From Blasia pusilla (lineage: Eukaryota; Marchantiophyta; Marchantiopsida; Blasiales): 64,000 nucleotides of DNA. This document shows positions 9,558 through 20,899 of this stretch, one piece after another (position 1 is the stretch's first letter; each line of letters begins with the position of its first letter). The notes below the pieces were generated by a model. That model was not told the origin of the DNA and did no database searches. It worked only from the letters and a program-made list of their open reading frames with translations. Both the position numbers and the translations under genes were made by a program. The DNA is taken from positions 13,516,001 through 13,580,000 of the forward strand of contig CM114271.1 in assembly GCA_050084515.1 (NCBI GenBank), read 5' to 3'.

Positions 9558-10850
9558 CTACGCAACCCCCTCACAAGATGGTACACCCTTGGCTACACCA
9601 TCATTTGAGCAAATAACTCCTCCACCACATTGAGCAACCAACTCCACATGCCCAGCGATTACATCCCATTTACTCCAAGGATGCAAAATATTACTCTCCT
9701 CGCCCCCAGTCGATGCCTCTACCGTCCCGGTACCCATCAAGCTCATTACAAGGGATGGAAGACCCACAGACATAGTCTGAAGTCGACGCTGTTCGGCCAT
9801 ACCAAGACTCAAAATCCAAGTCAAACAATTCAGGTCCATGGCCTGACCCAACACATGACGTCGTGAAGCCTCAGAAATGGAAGCAACCACTGTCACACCA
9901 GTAGCAAATCCCATCGCACGCTCTCTCTCATCACCGTTAGGCTCCACCAACTGTCGCACATGAGAATCCCATACAAGCCCGGGACCACCTTCCGTGTAGG
10001 CATGTGACGAGGGAAAACTCACAAATGTGGGTAGTGCCATCCTAGGCTGGCCCACACGGTTCACCACTGCCATGGGTGACCGATCAATAACCCTCACCAT
10101 CGAGAAAGTCGCCCCAAGATCCAAGATACTATCCTTTGTAAAGGCAAGGATCCCCCGCCTTTGCATCATATGCTCGACGTAGAACCTCCCTAGGTAACAA
10201 GTTTGTCCACCACAAGCATGGACAATGTGCACGCGAGCCAACTCGCGCTACATCCAACAACACCGCTGGTCCAATCCAAGACCGCACCTCATGAACACTC
10301 GCCATCATCCAGGTCCGAGTGTCACCCAACAATGGAACATTCTCCAGAATGTAAGTTGGAGCACGTGTCTGATGAACCTGAAGATATCTTAACATCCTTA
10401 ACATCTCCCAAAACAATCGAGACCTAGGGTCGTGTAATCCCTCACCACGACCAGCACGTGTATGACCCTGACATGGCCATCCAGCAATCACCAAATCCAC
10501 AGGACCAACCCTCTCAAGGTCCTGCGCCCCCAACAATGCAATGTGTGATGGCAAAGCACGCTGGTACCCACGAATAGCTGATGGCGGAAACAACTCAGGA
10601 TATCTCCGCATCAACTGACCAATATGTCGGGATGAGACTCTCTAGGCCGTCTCATCTCGCTCCACATACACGTATCTCCGCACATGAATACCGGCCTGCA
10701 ACACTGCAGCCAAACCAATGCTAATCCCACCAAAGAGATCTAACACACAAATGCCCTCCGGCGGATACTGCCATACAATGGGTGTAGTATCCAAAGGGGA
10801 TAACCCAACTGGACCAGAAGTAGGAGTCCGCCGTGGGGCCTCCTCTTCCT
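9558..10850 (-). pseudogene. Retrotransposon-borne C5-cytosine DNA methyltransferase, DNMT3-like (copy B)
   Basis: Copy B has motif I CVLDLFGGISIGLAAVLQAG near 10745-10690 and motif IV AGWPCQGHT with the catalytic Cys codon at 10473-10471. Next are RSRLFWEMLRML, ENVPLLG near 10345-10325, VGSRAHCPCLWWTNLLP, GDERERAMGF near 9930-9900 and a final RRHVLGQAMDLNCLTWIL. The last block resembles the DNMT3 C-terminal R-Q-x-LLGRSW segment. Damage is light: a stop at 10642-10644 after DETA, one frameshift near 10170-10240, and a stop at 9555-9557. Downstream, RT follows in frame about 45 codons later. A bacterial-type methylase is unlikely given the DNMT3-like spacing. This copy best shows the original catalytic layout. 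Confidence 0.88.
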
Positions 10851-10935
10851 CGTGAGGTATAACAACCTCACACCAAACCTCCTGCACTAAACTTGAGATG
10901 CATAAAGCGCCTAACACCTCTCCGAAAAGCACCAA

Positions 10936-12329
10936 ATGAGCTACACCATTGTGTACATTGGCATAGTTAAGAACTCAGCACTTAAGCGTCTTCCAGGCAC
11001 AATAGCCCAAAGATCGATGACCAGTTATGCAACACTCAAATCACAAATCTTGCAAAAATTGCCTCACGCCCAACCAAGCAAGCTTGCTTGCTTGCTCCTT
11101 GCTCCTTGCTCCCTTGCTCCTTACTCCGCCTCTCACGCCCACTCGCCCCGAGCTACCACGAGTTGCCTCGAGTTGCCTCGAAGTCTCAAAACGCCGAGAA
11201 TTGCTCGAGACATGCCGCGTTCGCCACGCTTCACCATGCGTTTCTATGGAGAGAGGCCCAACCAGGGTGCCCCCAACGGGATAGGCGTCTCCAACAATGA
11301 ACGAGTCACCAACCAACCAGCCCCTCCGATCTGCTGTCCACCATAGCCAGACCTTGAGCTAGTCCACAAAATTTTGATCAGCAATTACTTCACAAATACT
11401 TGACCAAAATTGAATTTGTTTCAACCATAATTCAATTGACCACCATAACTATCTCTCCACAAAAAATCAGCTACAACCAAGCTCTGTGCTCCGAACTAAA
11501 AATCAGACAAACTTGTTGTCCATACACCTCCAAAATCGTAAATCCGACAGCGCTTCCGCCCAGATTCATGCACGTAGAAATCCGCAACGCTCCACACACT
11601 CAAGCAGATAGCTTCACATGAGATCACAATACAAGTATAAATAGGAACCTCTCACCCAATCTGGATGAACTTCAACAGAGCTTCCACACTCCAAGCTCTC
11701 CACATTAGAAAACCGTCGAACACGAACCAGAATCTTCAATCCTTGATAACTTCCAACTCCCTTGACGAAATCCGGCGATCTAAAGCGCGTTGGAAAGCTC
11801 TCAGCAAGGCGCTTCTTTCCCAACCAACCATGTACCAGATTCCAAACTAAAAAATAGGCCACAAGCCATGAAAATCCACGGCTAAGTACACAATCAGCCC
11901 TAACCAGATCCTACTGATCCACAATCGAAGCTACCATCGATCTACTCTAGTTTTTTGAGAGAAATCCGTGAAAGACCTATTGTCATAAAACAAGTATAGA
12001 ATCACATACAATGGAGCCAAACCCACTCCACGATGGGAGAATCTACGTCGAAGCTTGCGGGAAACACCATAGCCAAGAGCTCTACTCACTACCAAGGCTA
12101 ACTCCCATCGCAACACGCTCAACTCAAAGAACTGACTGTTCTTTGGGTGCACTCCACACTATATCATCCAACCTAAGAGCGGGCCCTACAAGGAAAGTCA
12201 CCCCCAACTGAGTAACCCCAACCCTATGTATGAAACCGCATCTCGACCTAGCCACTACGGTCCTACATAAGGTATGGCCTCTACTAGCACACTATACTCT
12301 ACGACATAATCCGTATGGTCATGACAAAT
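10936..12329. other. No recognisable gene
   Basis: No family is recognised in either strand. Near 11090-11115 there is a short GCTTGCTTGCTCCTTGCTCC repeat, and near 11150-11185 a few CGAGTTGCCT repeats. The segment lies where gag-protease of copy B would be expected, but no zinc knuckle or DSG motif was seen. Confidence 0.5.
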
Positions 12330-12640
12330 GAGCTCTCAAGCTCTCTCTCTCTTTGAAGTATATCCCTCCCCTCTCCCAAGCTCTCTCCATGGTAACCTAT
12401 GCTCCCAAGTCACTTCCTTGGCTCTTGACCTGATGTAGAAGGTCAAGGGCCACTAACCAAACATATAAAGTCGATCATATACTCAAAATGTTACTTACCT
12501 AAAATAAGAAGTTCCTCAATATGACTCCAAATGAGCCGAAACAAAGGGGAAACCTGCTCTCATATGTTTCTCAGGGCCTCAACAAGTCATCCTTGACCTA
12601 CTGAGCATGTCTTCCACTACTCATGAAGGCGCTCTACTAG
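12330..12640 (-). repeat. Interspersed LTR-like repeat, copy 2
   Basis: The reverse strand aligns with 2736-2960. Its left part (AGAGCAGGTTTCCCCTTTG, GTTGAGGATGAC-like blocks) also aligns with 51270-51330. A TATAAAAAG box lies just upstream on the same strand near 12780-12770. That fits an LTR with its own promoter, but the termini were not resolved. Confidence 0.6.
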
Positions 12641-12769
12641 ATCTCACCGATCTATCCTAAAAGACTTGACACGGTTGAGGTGAAACCGCTCAAACTTTAT
12701 AAGGTGTTCTTCAACCCTATGGAGAGAGAGAGATAAGTCCCACCCTTACATTGATTACATCGGCACCTC

Positions 12770-12780
12770 ACCCTTTTTAT
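12770..12780 (-). promoter_or_regulatory. TATA-like box upstream of the LTR-like repeat
   Basis: The reverse strand reads GGGTATAAAAAGGGTGAGG, a good TATA box in a GC-richer setting. It lies about 130 bp before the conserved repeat block on the same strand. The role as an LTR promoter is inferred. Confidence 0.35.
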
Positions 12781-12959
12781 ACCCAGCTTACAAGCCAAAA
12801 CCTGCTCCCTTCGCCACAATTTATAATCATATGCTAGTACTCACTGCGGATTATCAAGGGCCAATCTACGTCCGAGAGGAGCTTGGTGGTATCATGGTTG
12901 CTCTAATGAACATACCAACCCAAATAAATGAACAAGGTATTTCGAATGAGATTCCACAC

Positions 12960-13800
12960 AGAGCCACGCATAGAGATGAATATATGTAGATGTAAGTTTT
13001 ACTCTTTCTATCATCATTAAGGAAAGAAAACAAATGGGGAAAAAATATGATGGGTTTTGTGTAGACCCCTGAGGAGATCTATTAGATTGCTAATTTTTAC
13101 CGGATCTTTGGGTTGAGAACAAAGTGTTTCCCTCACACCGTCCTCCGTACGCAACCCTACTGTAATAAAAAATTCCCTACATTCACCTAATTGTTTTTTC
13201 ATATGGGTCTCTCTTTACACAGATGGCCATTTATTCTACTATGATGTAAAATAACTTCATATGTTCTCATGCAGAAGTCTGGTTTCTTTCAAATGTTATA
13301 GAGCCACAAAAAAGGCCGTCCATCATAGAATTCCAGCTCCTATTGTCACTGGCATATTACAAAAAATTAAACCAAAATGTTTAAACGGAATGTTATGAGT
13401 TTTCTTTTCTGTCCCATACACCCAATTGCCTACACAACATGGGCATGCAAACCCTCCAAGAAATGTTCCACTTTTGGAACCTATACAAATCTTCTGGTTG
13501 CATACATACATGTAATAGGATCTTATCCTATATGGCTAACTGGGTATATATTTTCTCGTCCAAGGTCAAGAGTGTACAAGCATCTTAGATGGATGCTTGT
13601 ACCTCTCATCATGTACCATGATGATCCTATATTATGATGACCACATAGCTGATACAAGTATTGGTTCTGTTGTAAGGAGCAAGCAGTGACAAAAATGGTT
13701 GAATATCGAACCGTATAATCAGTTTGTTTTCACACAATTTAAAAGAAAACACGCACTTATGCTCTATTGGAAGAAGTACTTTTAGCAATGTTCATAGCCT
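12960..13800. other. No recognisable gene
   Basis: AT-rich sequence with only short ORFs (up to 86 codons) that match nothing I recognise. No repeat shared with other parts of the window was noticed. Confidence 0.5.
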
Positions 13801-13820
13801 GACATATGACACATCAAAAC

Positions 13821-14423
13821 TCATGCTACGGATCGGACTCGTTGCCATACACCGGCATCACGACATATGTTTAGGCAACATATGCAAACTCTACCTGACA
13901 CTATTCTACGACTTGAACGAATGCATACTAAGTTCCCTAGAGTTACAAATTCCCAAGTATTGCAATATTGAAGAATGACCTTCACTATCAAGCCACCAAT
14001 AGAACGCGCATATTCAACCAGGGCAAATGCCTTCTTGACCATAGGAGAATCCTCCCTAGGGAGCATTCCCCATGCAGCATGACAAATATGAAGGGTGACT
14101 TTTCGAAGTACCCCAAGCATTAGCCATGCTATTAGTGCTCCTCGATCCTCCCTCCACATAATAATGTTTATAAATCCTACATACACAGAGCAATCTTCTA
14201 GACGGAACAACCAATTTATAGTCTGCCTTTGTCGCCTATTTGGGATCCAATAACGCTTAGAGTAAGCATGAAAGTAACAAATATTTGCGCTTGCAGATTC
14301 TTGGAGGGCAAGGGCATGGTCTAAGAGACTAGTAGGCCTACTCATGCCAAAAATCTTGACCTTCACTTCAAAAGGGAGGCTCCTCAATCGAGCCACAAAG
14401 TACCATGATATATTTTGAGCCAT
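13821..14423 (-). CDS. Unrecognised 200-codon ORF, possibly gag-derived
   Basis: The ORF starts MAQNISWYFVARLRSLPFEV and continues with VKIFGMSRPTSLLDHALALQ. That opening resembles the segment of plant retrotransposon Gag proteins ahead of the zinc knuckle. The remaining 140 residues are rich in Ile, Val and Cys and look unlike Gag, so the ORF may be chance or a chimera. No partner domains are nearby, and the (CT)n tract begins about 80 bp upstream. Coding status is doubtful. Confidence 0.2.
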   Translation of the reverse strand: MAQNISWYFVARLRSLPFEVKVKIFGMSRPTSLLDHALALQESASANICYFHAYSKRYWIPNRRQRQTINWLFRLEDCSVYVGFINIIMWREDRGALIAWLMLGVLRKVTLHICHAAWGMLPREDSPMVKKAFALVEYARSIGGLIVKVILQYCNTWEFVTLGNLVCIRSSRRIVSGRVCICCLNICRDAGVWQRVRSVA

Positions 14424-14500
14424 ATTATATCGTTTGATGGGTGATACCTGATACCATCCACCATCATTATGAACGTTATTTTATTTTAACAATTTATGCA

Positions 14501-14618
<118 letters not shown>

Positions 14619-14689
14619 TGCATGGACAACAAATTGACCATTTACAGGGATAAATATTGATGTGGAGAGGTTCGCAGCAGGCTCAATCT

Positions 14690-15310
14690 CTTAGGCATTG
14701 TACAAGTTTCGAACCCTAATTTCACATGCCTAGGAGAAGTTTATAGCTTTATTAGTCCTTAGAACTCCACTTGTGGCCTTTTATGATGTCGAGTTATCGT
14801 TCTTGCCAACATCTCAATTGAGTTGTATCTTCCCACCATTGGATGATCCTCATACTTTTATGGGTGATGGAAAACATGCTTTTGAAGAGTATGGACGGTT
14901 CAGATCCGCCAATGGGCCACATAGCAACAGATAAAAATTCAGATTCCTCTTTCATCATGTATTTTTAAATCCATCATAGAACCTCAAAATCCTCCCGAAA
15001 AAATGACGCATTCACCTTGAAAAAATCCACCAAGCCTCCAACCCTAGTTTTACATTCCCTCGAAATGTTTCAGGATTTTTTAGTCACCAAGACTTCACTT
15101 GTGGCCTCTTATGATGCCGAGTTACCATTCTTGGCGACATCTCCATTGGATTGTATCTTCCCACCATTGGATGCTCCGATCTTGCTTTTCCATTTCCAAT
15201 TTGAATTTAAAATTACCGATCACAAGAATCATCTTCCAGTTTTTACTCTGTCCTTGGAGGTGCATTCACCTTGAGAAATTTCATCAATCCTAAAACCCTA
15301 ATTTCGCATG
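14690..15310 (+). repeat. Local degenerate tandem repeat, about 330-bp and 250-bp spacing
   Basis: The block ACTTGTGGCC-TTATGATG-CGAGTTA-C-TTCTTG, followed by TTGTATCTTCCCACCATTGG, occurs at about 14769-14850 and again at about 15100-15180. An AACCCTA block followed by TTTACAT or TTCGCATGCC occurs near 14710, 15045 and 15293. Nothing coding is recognised. Confidence 0.6.
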
Positions 15311-15664
15311 CCATGGGAAAAAAAGGATCTAGGGTCTTGGCACTGAGTCCCATCTTTGTGAAAAATTACATGACTTATGGATGTTTGGATATTAGGTTTA
15401 ATACCTATTTATGACTAGATTAAACACTACTTATATTGTTAATATTATGTGTTGAAATTATTCCATATTCTGGATGCCCTATTAAGTGATAGAAAATTTA
15501 CAACATTGTGTGGATTCCTTTATTAATTATCCAAGGAATTTTTTTATTTAATTATTCATATTTTAATGACATCTTTTTATTGTACCTCCTAAGGCTGGTT
15601 TTGTGGGCATATCGATATTTTTTATTTAATATTCTCCAAATTATGTTTCCTAGCATACATGTGT

Positions 15665-15860
15665 GAGAAAATGACTCAGATCACTGAATGAGTCACGAGA
15701 TATCACTAGAACATGACTAAGTCATTTATAATACTATTTGAGTCATTATATTATGAATGATTTGGTTTTCCAAGTCATAAAAAATGACTGAACCAATAGA
15801 GTTACACTTTGAGTCATTTTGTGCATAAGTCATTCTAAGTCAAGTCATAAAAATCATAGT
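15665..15860. repeat. Cluster of TGAGTCA / ATGACT motifs
   Basis: About a dozen copies of AGTCAT, TGAGTCA or their complements occur in under 200 bp. TGAGTCA is the binding core of GCN4-like bZIP factors. Dense short motifs are also typical of subterminal regions of DNA transposons. Which applies is unknown. Confidence 0.45.
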
Positions 15861-15904
15861 TTTCTTCTAGTGTGATGTGGTTAACTTTGTGCTTGAGTTT
15901 ACCC

Positions 15905-16790
15905 ATGTAGCTAAGGCTAATTAGGAAGGTTCTGAAGAAGAGTTATTACAGGTCTTTCCTGGCCTCTTGAAGAAACAAGCCAGGCAATGGTATGACGGGC
16001 TTGAAGCTGAGGCTAGAGAAACTTGGAAGAGGATCTTGCAAGCCTTCTTGAATGAATTCTGGGACTTGGAATTTGAGGACCGTCTTCTAACGAAGCTTCG
16101 TGACTTAAGAAGAAGGAAGAAGGAGACCCTGAGGGAGTACACTCAGAGATTCCGAAGCTTGGTGAACAAATTAGAGCACACCACTACCCCTCAATTGGTA
16201 GATTGGTTTGTGTCGGGACTTTCAAAAGAAATGGACCGGTACTGTCGCCGGGGCCAACAAGACTCGATGGAAGCAGTCATTGCATCCGCGGAAGCATACG
16301 AAGCATCTGAGAAGTCCCGTAAAATACGAAGACGGTGCCATTAACGACGAGGCTCTTCGCCGACCAGCTCTTCGTCCGAGGATGAAATTCCTCAATAGAC
16401 AACGAAGCTTCAACGGACAGTTCACTTGAGTCCTCGGATTCCGGGGAAGACTCCAAAGCTAAGGGAAAGCGAAAAGTGAAGAACCATAAGAGTTCCTCAA
16501 GGCATGGGCGAAAAGCCAAGTCAGCAAAGCAGGTTAGTAGGAAATCTACAAGCCCCGCACGCAAGCCAACAAGGGAAGCGGGGAAGTCTGCCATTGAGGA
16601 GTTAACCAAGCAAATGGTTGAACTGAAAGTGCACTGGCGGCCCAGTAGGACCCCAAAAGGAGACCATGTCTAATTAAGGCCAACCGTGTCGTGCAATGCC
16701 TACGGGAACCAAGGGCATACTGCACAAGAGTGTCACCTTCAACGAGATCTTCGCATGACACCTTTGAACACAATTACAAGTATAATATTT
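15905..16790 (+). pseudogene. LTR-retrotransposon gag (second family), with a mutated zinc knuckle
   Basis: The main ORF (15967-16344) contains KKQARQWYDGLEAEARETW, LNEFWDLEFEDRLLTKLRDL, LREYTQRFRSLVNKLE and VDWFVSGLSKEMDRY. This is a typical retrotransposon Gag (PF03732-like). A Ser-rich basic segment follows in a shifted frame (KSSSRHGRKAKSAKQ near 16482-16530). A knuckle then reads CNAYGNQGHTAQEC near 16692-16733, where the second Cys of C-x2-C-x4-H-x4-C is Tyr. At least one frameshift near 16340 and a changed knuckle mark it as decayed. No protease or RT follows. It is unrelated to the gag at 3300. Confidence 0.75.
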
Positions 16791-17129
16791 TAATCTCTTC
16801 TTGAAATATCATCATAAAATAATTCCATATCTTCCCAATTACCCCAACTAGCGTAGGCTTGACTTATTCACCAACCATGACTAATTTAACTTTGTTTTCT
16901 TATCAAGATACTAATCAACTATTCTACTTTTATGTTTCCCATTATCTATAATATATATACTAATAATAATAATAAATATATCTTAAAAAGATAAATAGTT
17001 ACATTTATAATATCATAACATAATATAGAGTATTCTCAATGCTTCAATAGATAGGATATCTATTATCGATCTCTGAAGTCATATATGGAAAAGGCCTTGG
17101 ATACCTTTTTGTATAGTTTTTTTTTTTGT

Positions 17130-17560
17130 ATTTGTCGTGCCCATAGACATCACCACATAATCCACATCGCTGGTCACATTTAAACACCACACAACATTGG
17201 TCTTCCCAATACACTAGTACATTCACACATAAACAAAATATACTCACGCATGTACATCGAGACCACACAACAAAATTAGAGTAAAAATGGCTCACGCGAC
17301 CAACTCCACTCTTGAATCTACATCATCAACATATCGAGCCATATCCACCCTCTGTTGTGAGGAATCCGAACGTTAGCATCCTAGTTCCTAATACACATAA
17401 AGTAAGAGAGGTGCTCCCAATGTCCAACATGAGAAAGATGGCTTGAGAAAGGAACTTAACCCTCTCTTATAACCTCGACTCTTCCCCCAAAAATAATCTC
17501 CAAACGATAACATGAGTGCATAGGTTACTAGGTGACCGTTGACTTCTGAAGGACTGTTCT
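17130..17560 (-). repeat. LTR copy of the methyltransferase-bearing gypsy family
   Basis: Blocks such as CATCACCACATAATCCACATC, AACAAAATATACTCACGCAT and ATATCGAGCC align in order with 49145-49560. They also align with the reverse strand of 2385-2100. A TTATAAG promoter-like box lies near 17480 on the - strand. No internal element sequence was recognised beside it, so it may be a solo LTR. Confidence 0.65.
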
Positions 17561-17599
17561 TTTCATATCTCAAATCTATTATCATTCCTTGTCACTACT

Positions 17600-19140
17600 T
17601 GTGAAGTGAATTTGTACAAAGAACATGTTCTTTAGAGTTATCTCTATTGCACTTGGCTCTAGAGGTTTATTGTTGCTCTCAAATTTCTTGGCCTCATGAA
17701 AACCACACTTGGATTGTGATATTCCTCATGGAAACTTGATCTCAAATATTTGCATGTTATTTGAGTTTCTCTTGTGAATGTAGGTGCACAACATAGTGCG
17801 GGGAATGTGTGACACCAAATATTTATTTGGGTTGTAATGTATGTAACAACAAAGCGAGGTGTTGATGGATTGGGGAAAAATTTCCTCCAAAAAACCTCCC
17901 ATATTGATTTTTATGAGAGAAATAACAAGAATAGCATCTTTGTTTGGAATCCACTTGCTTATCAGAATTAGAGTTGGAAACTTAAATGCCCTTAGATTGC
18001 AACCACACATTTGACATTTCTTGGACAAAAGTTGTACTTCTAGGTTTCCGAAGAAGATGTGTACATTGGTGGATTCCTTTATGGATATGGAGATTCCTCA
18101 AGCTCCTTTAAAGCAATTGCACAATGACACACGATGTGAGAATCAATATCAAATAAAATTAAGTGCACATTTCCATGCATGAATGGTTACATGTGAGAAA
18201 ATGACAAATCCGCTCTACTAGACTCTAATGTCGCAACTCATGGATCTCATTGGGTTCGAAGAAGATATTTATATAGCTTGGGGATATCTCCCTCCCACAT
18301 TCAACATAGTTTAAATGAGGAATCTCAATGGGAAGGCAATCCGATTCACATGCAGTGGAGTAGTTGGTGGCAATGGAGTATTGGGACTCCCATACACCAT
18401 CGAAATAGCATGGTGGGCTCATGTTAAGCCAAATCAATGGCAAGCATCTTAAGCTTGAACAACATTGATGGTCGAACAACTTGTGGGATCTCATGGACTT
18501 GGCCTAACAACAACATGTTAGCAACATAATTCATTCATATAGTTCATGAAGTTATGAATCTACTTTGGCTTGGACACGGGGTTGGGATCCCAAGTCTATC
18601 CCCATTCAAAGAGTGCCATTTTATGACAAGGGTTTAAACCATCCCCAAATATGAATGCAAGATTTGCATGTGTTAGTAAGGGAAGTGAATAGGTTCCATT
18701 CTGATTATTTTTCCAAGAAATGGAAAGCCCAACCATAGTTCTTAAAAACTTTACAAGAGAAAGGCCTTACTGTAACATCATGGAGGCATTTCCATGACGT
18801 GGCCCAATTCATCCCTACCACGTGGAGGACACAAGGCCATGACCTGACATTATAGGATGTTCCTCAAAAGTGAGAAAAAGAGAAAGGAAGATGCCCTTCG
18901 ATAAAAATGAGTGATGGAAAACCCATCGGAAGTACAAAAGAGGGGGACTCAAAGAGTCAAAACCTGAAGGCCACAACAAGACCAGAAAAGGAAGAAGGGG
19001 CATTCCCCCTAACGACAAAACTCACCAACAAAGCAGAGACAATATCAACAACAACAAGAGAGCTATGACTACTACTAAGTGGGCCTCTAGCGCGGCGTCT
19101 CCCACGACTGAGCCCGCCGCAAAATCCCATTAGCCTGGGC
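17600..19140. other. No recognisable gene
   Basis: AT-rich sequence. ORFs at 17726-18028 and 18225-18494 on the - strand show no family I recognise. The segment at 18780-18830 holds a short CCACGTGG palindrome. Nothing further is supported. Confidence 0.45.
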
Positions 19141-19149
19141 ACGCATTTG

Positions 19150-20890
19150 CAGCAACGCTATGGAGACCAGCGCCTACAATACACAATCGCAATAGCTAAG
19201 GACAACCCATTTCTCGAGTGGAGATGATGGGCGCGAGTCCGTAATGAACGAAGTCGAACCTCTCCCCCATAGCCCCATACATCTCTATGGCCGAGGGGGA
19301 TGAAGATGTGTCCTCGTGTAGTCGATTTGTAGATATGTGTCTTCTTCACGCCGCCCTTGTGCCGCCGCCGCTCCTTGTAGCATTCGCCCTTGGGCCACCA
19401 CTTGGGCTCGTGACCGCCTCCCGCGTAGGATCTGTGACTACCACGTCGCCACAACCACCTCGGCCTCACGTGTCATGTAGAGATCGGCACGAATGAGGGA
19501 ATCCCGCATGGAGTAGTGCCTCTCTCTCTGCACATGGAAGCCACTCTCCCGAGCAATCTGAACATGATATCCCTCACTGCATCGTGAGTGGCTATCCTCT
19601 CACCCCCAACTAGACAGCGTGCCAAATGCACACCAAGTAGATCCAGGCTCCGGCGACACTCGCAGTGTGTCAAACCAACCACCGATGGTTGGGGGAGGCC
19701 CAAGCGGAACCGCATCATTTGTGGTATAGGTAAGTGGTGCGACACGGAAAGCCTAGAGAGAAGGGGCGCGCCCCTACCCATGAGCATGCCCCTTTCGGAG
19801 CAAGAGCGAATCACGGGCCCTAACCTCCATGGGGATATTCCCGTCGGACATAGTGCCTCTAAAAAACTGCCTCAAAGTGGGCTTCCATCAAGGAAGATTG
19901 GAGCCAGGATCGACCGGAGGTAACTAAGGAGGAGAAAGTGGGGAGAACGGCTTTGGCCTCAACTCGAAGGGAATCTCTACAAGCTGTGAGTGAAGACTGA
20001 AGTGGGAAAGAGCCATCCTCGACCTGGGAGACGTAGTGTAGAAGGAGCGGTCTATCTCTAACCAAAAATCGGGAGCAAAGGAGGGGTGCCACTGTCGCCC
20101 AACTCCCTAAAAAAGCGGAGGGCGCCACTAACTCGGTCGAGAGAAGATCTACTCCACCAAAAGAAATCGGCCAAGAGGCCTGTCTACGAGCTAACTCCCC
20201 CATGGGGCACTCTAAGGAGCCGGGTCCTAGAAGATCCCCAACCACCTGCATGAGCTTCCTATCAAAGGATCTATATAGGGAAGAAAGGTGACTAGATGTC
20301 CAGACAGTTCTAGTGAGGTAACCAGGTCTACGAGCAAAACAAGAAGAGAGAATGCCGAAGGCGACTTGAGGGTCACCAATCCTCATAAGATCATCAACGT
20401 GGAGAAGATCCTCGGTAAGAGCCGGCGCCCTTAAACTCGATACAAAGTCTTGGCTCAGCGGGACTCCCAAGACTCGAAGCCCTCCGACAGGTCGCAAGAA
20501 GCTGTCGGGTAAATGTAGATCATCACGTAGGCCTGATGGAGACCAAGCCTTGCACTTCCCCACCTTCACCGCCAGGCCGACACGTGCCAAGCTGTCTTTG
20601 AAAAGTGCTCGAATGCGGGGACAACCAGATCTCCAGGACCAACAATATGAGTATCATCTGCCAGCGAAGGGAACATGCAACCCGGAAAAGCCTCCACCGT
20701 AGAAAGAACCGCTCGGTAATGAGCCACAGCAAACAACGCGCCACCCAGAGGGTCATCCTGACGAGTCCCGGTAGCAGACTCCAAGACCGTGAAAAAGAAG
20801 AATATTTGCAAAAGATAGGCATCCGCGGACTGATTGTGCCTCGCTTAGTTATGAAAAGAAGTGAAAAAACAAGATTCATCGTGAACATTG
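19150..20890 (-). pseudogene. Non-LTR retrotransposon: RT, zinc knuckle and endonuclease-like tail
   Basis: The RT palm reads GTRQDDPLGGALFAVAHY near 20765-20710 (family G-D changed to D-D) and FPSLADDTHIVG near 20670-20635, with the catalytic Asp pair. The thumb follows (LAVKVGKCKAWSPSGL, LRVLGVPLS), then a long alpha-helical linker. A C-terminal knuckle reads HCECRRSLDLLGVHLARC, C-x-C-x9-H-x3-C, at about 19665-19610. About 45 codons later, in another frame, the tail reads GDVVVTDP, then SAIEMYGAMGERFDF near 19270. A knuckle plus an acidic tail is the layout of elements with a restriction-like endonuclease. Frameshifts near 20570, 19860 and 19475 show decay. RT identity is firm; the endonuclease class is inferred. 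Confidence 0.75.
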
Positions 20891-20899
20891 TTGTGCGCT

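Larger units (their letters stand above)
6942..10935 (-). mobile_element. Ty3/gypsy retrotransposon copy B: methyltransferase - RT - RNase H - integrase
   Basis: RT - RNase H - integrase is the Ty3/gypsy order. The methyltransferase is placed ahead of RT. From 10241 down to 6942 the domains stay in one reading frame, broken only by stop codons. A linker rich in Ser/Pro/Glu (SSSPSSVPVEETWEPLLGP) separates methyltransferase from RT; copy A has a similar linker (PPPSSSPEVTRETSEPLIGP). Upstream of 10935 no gag or protease was found, and no matching LTR was found at 6942, so the element is truncated at both ends. Confidence 0.85.
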
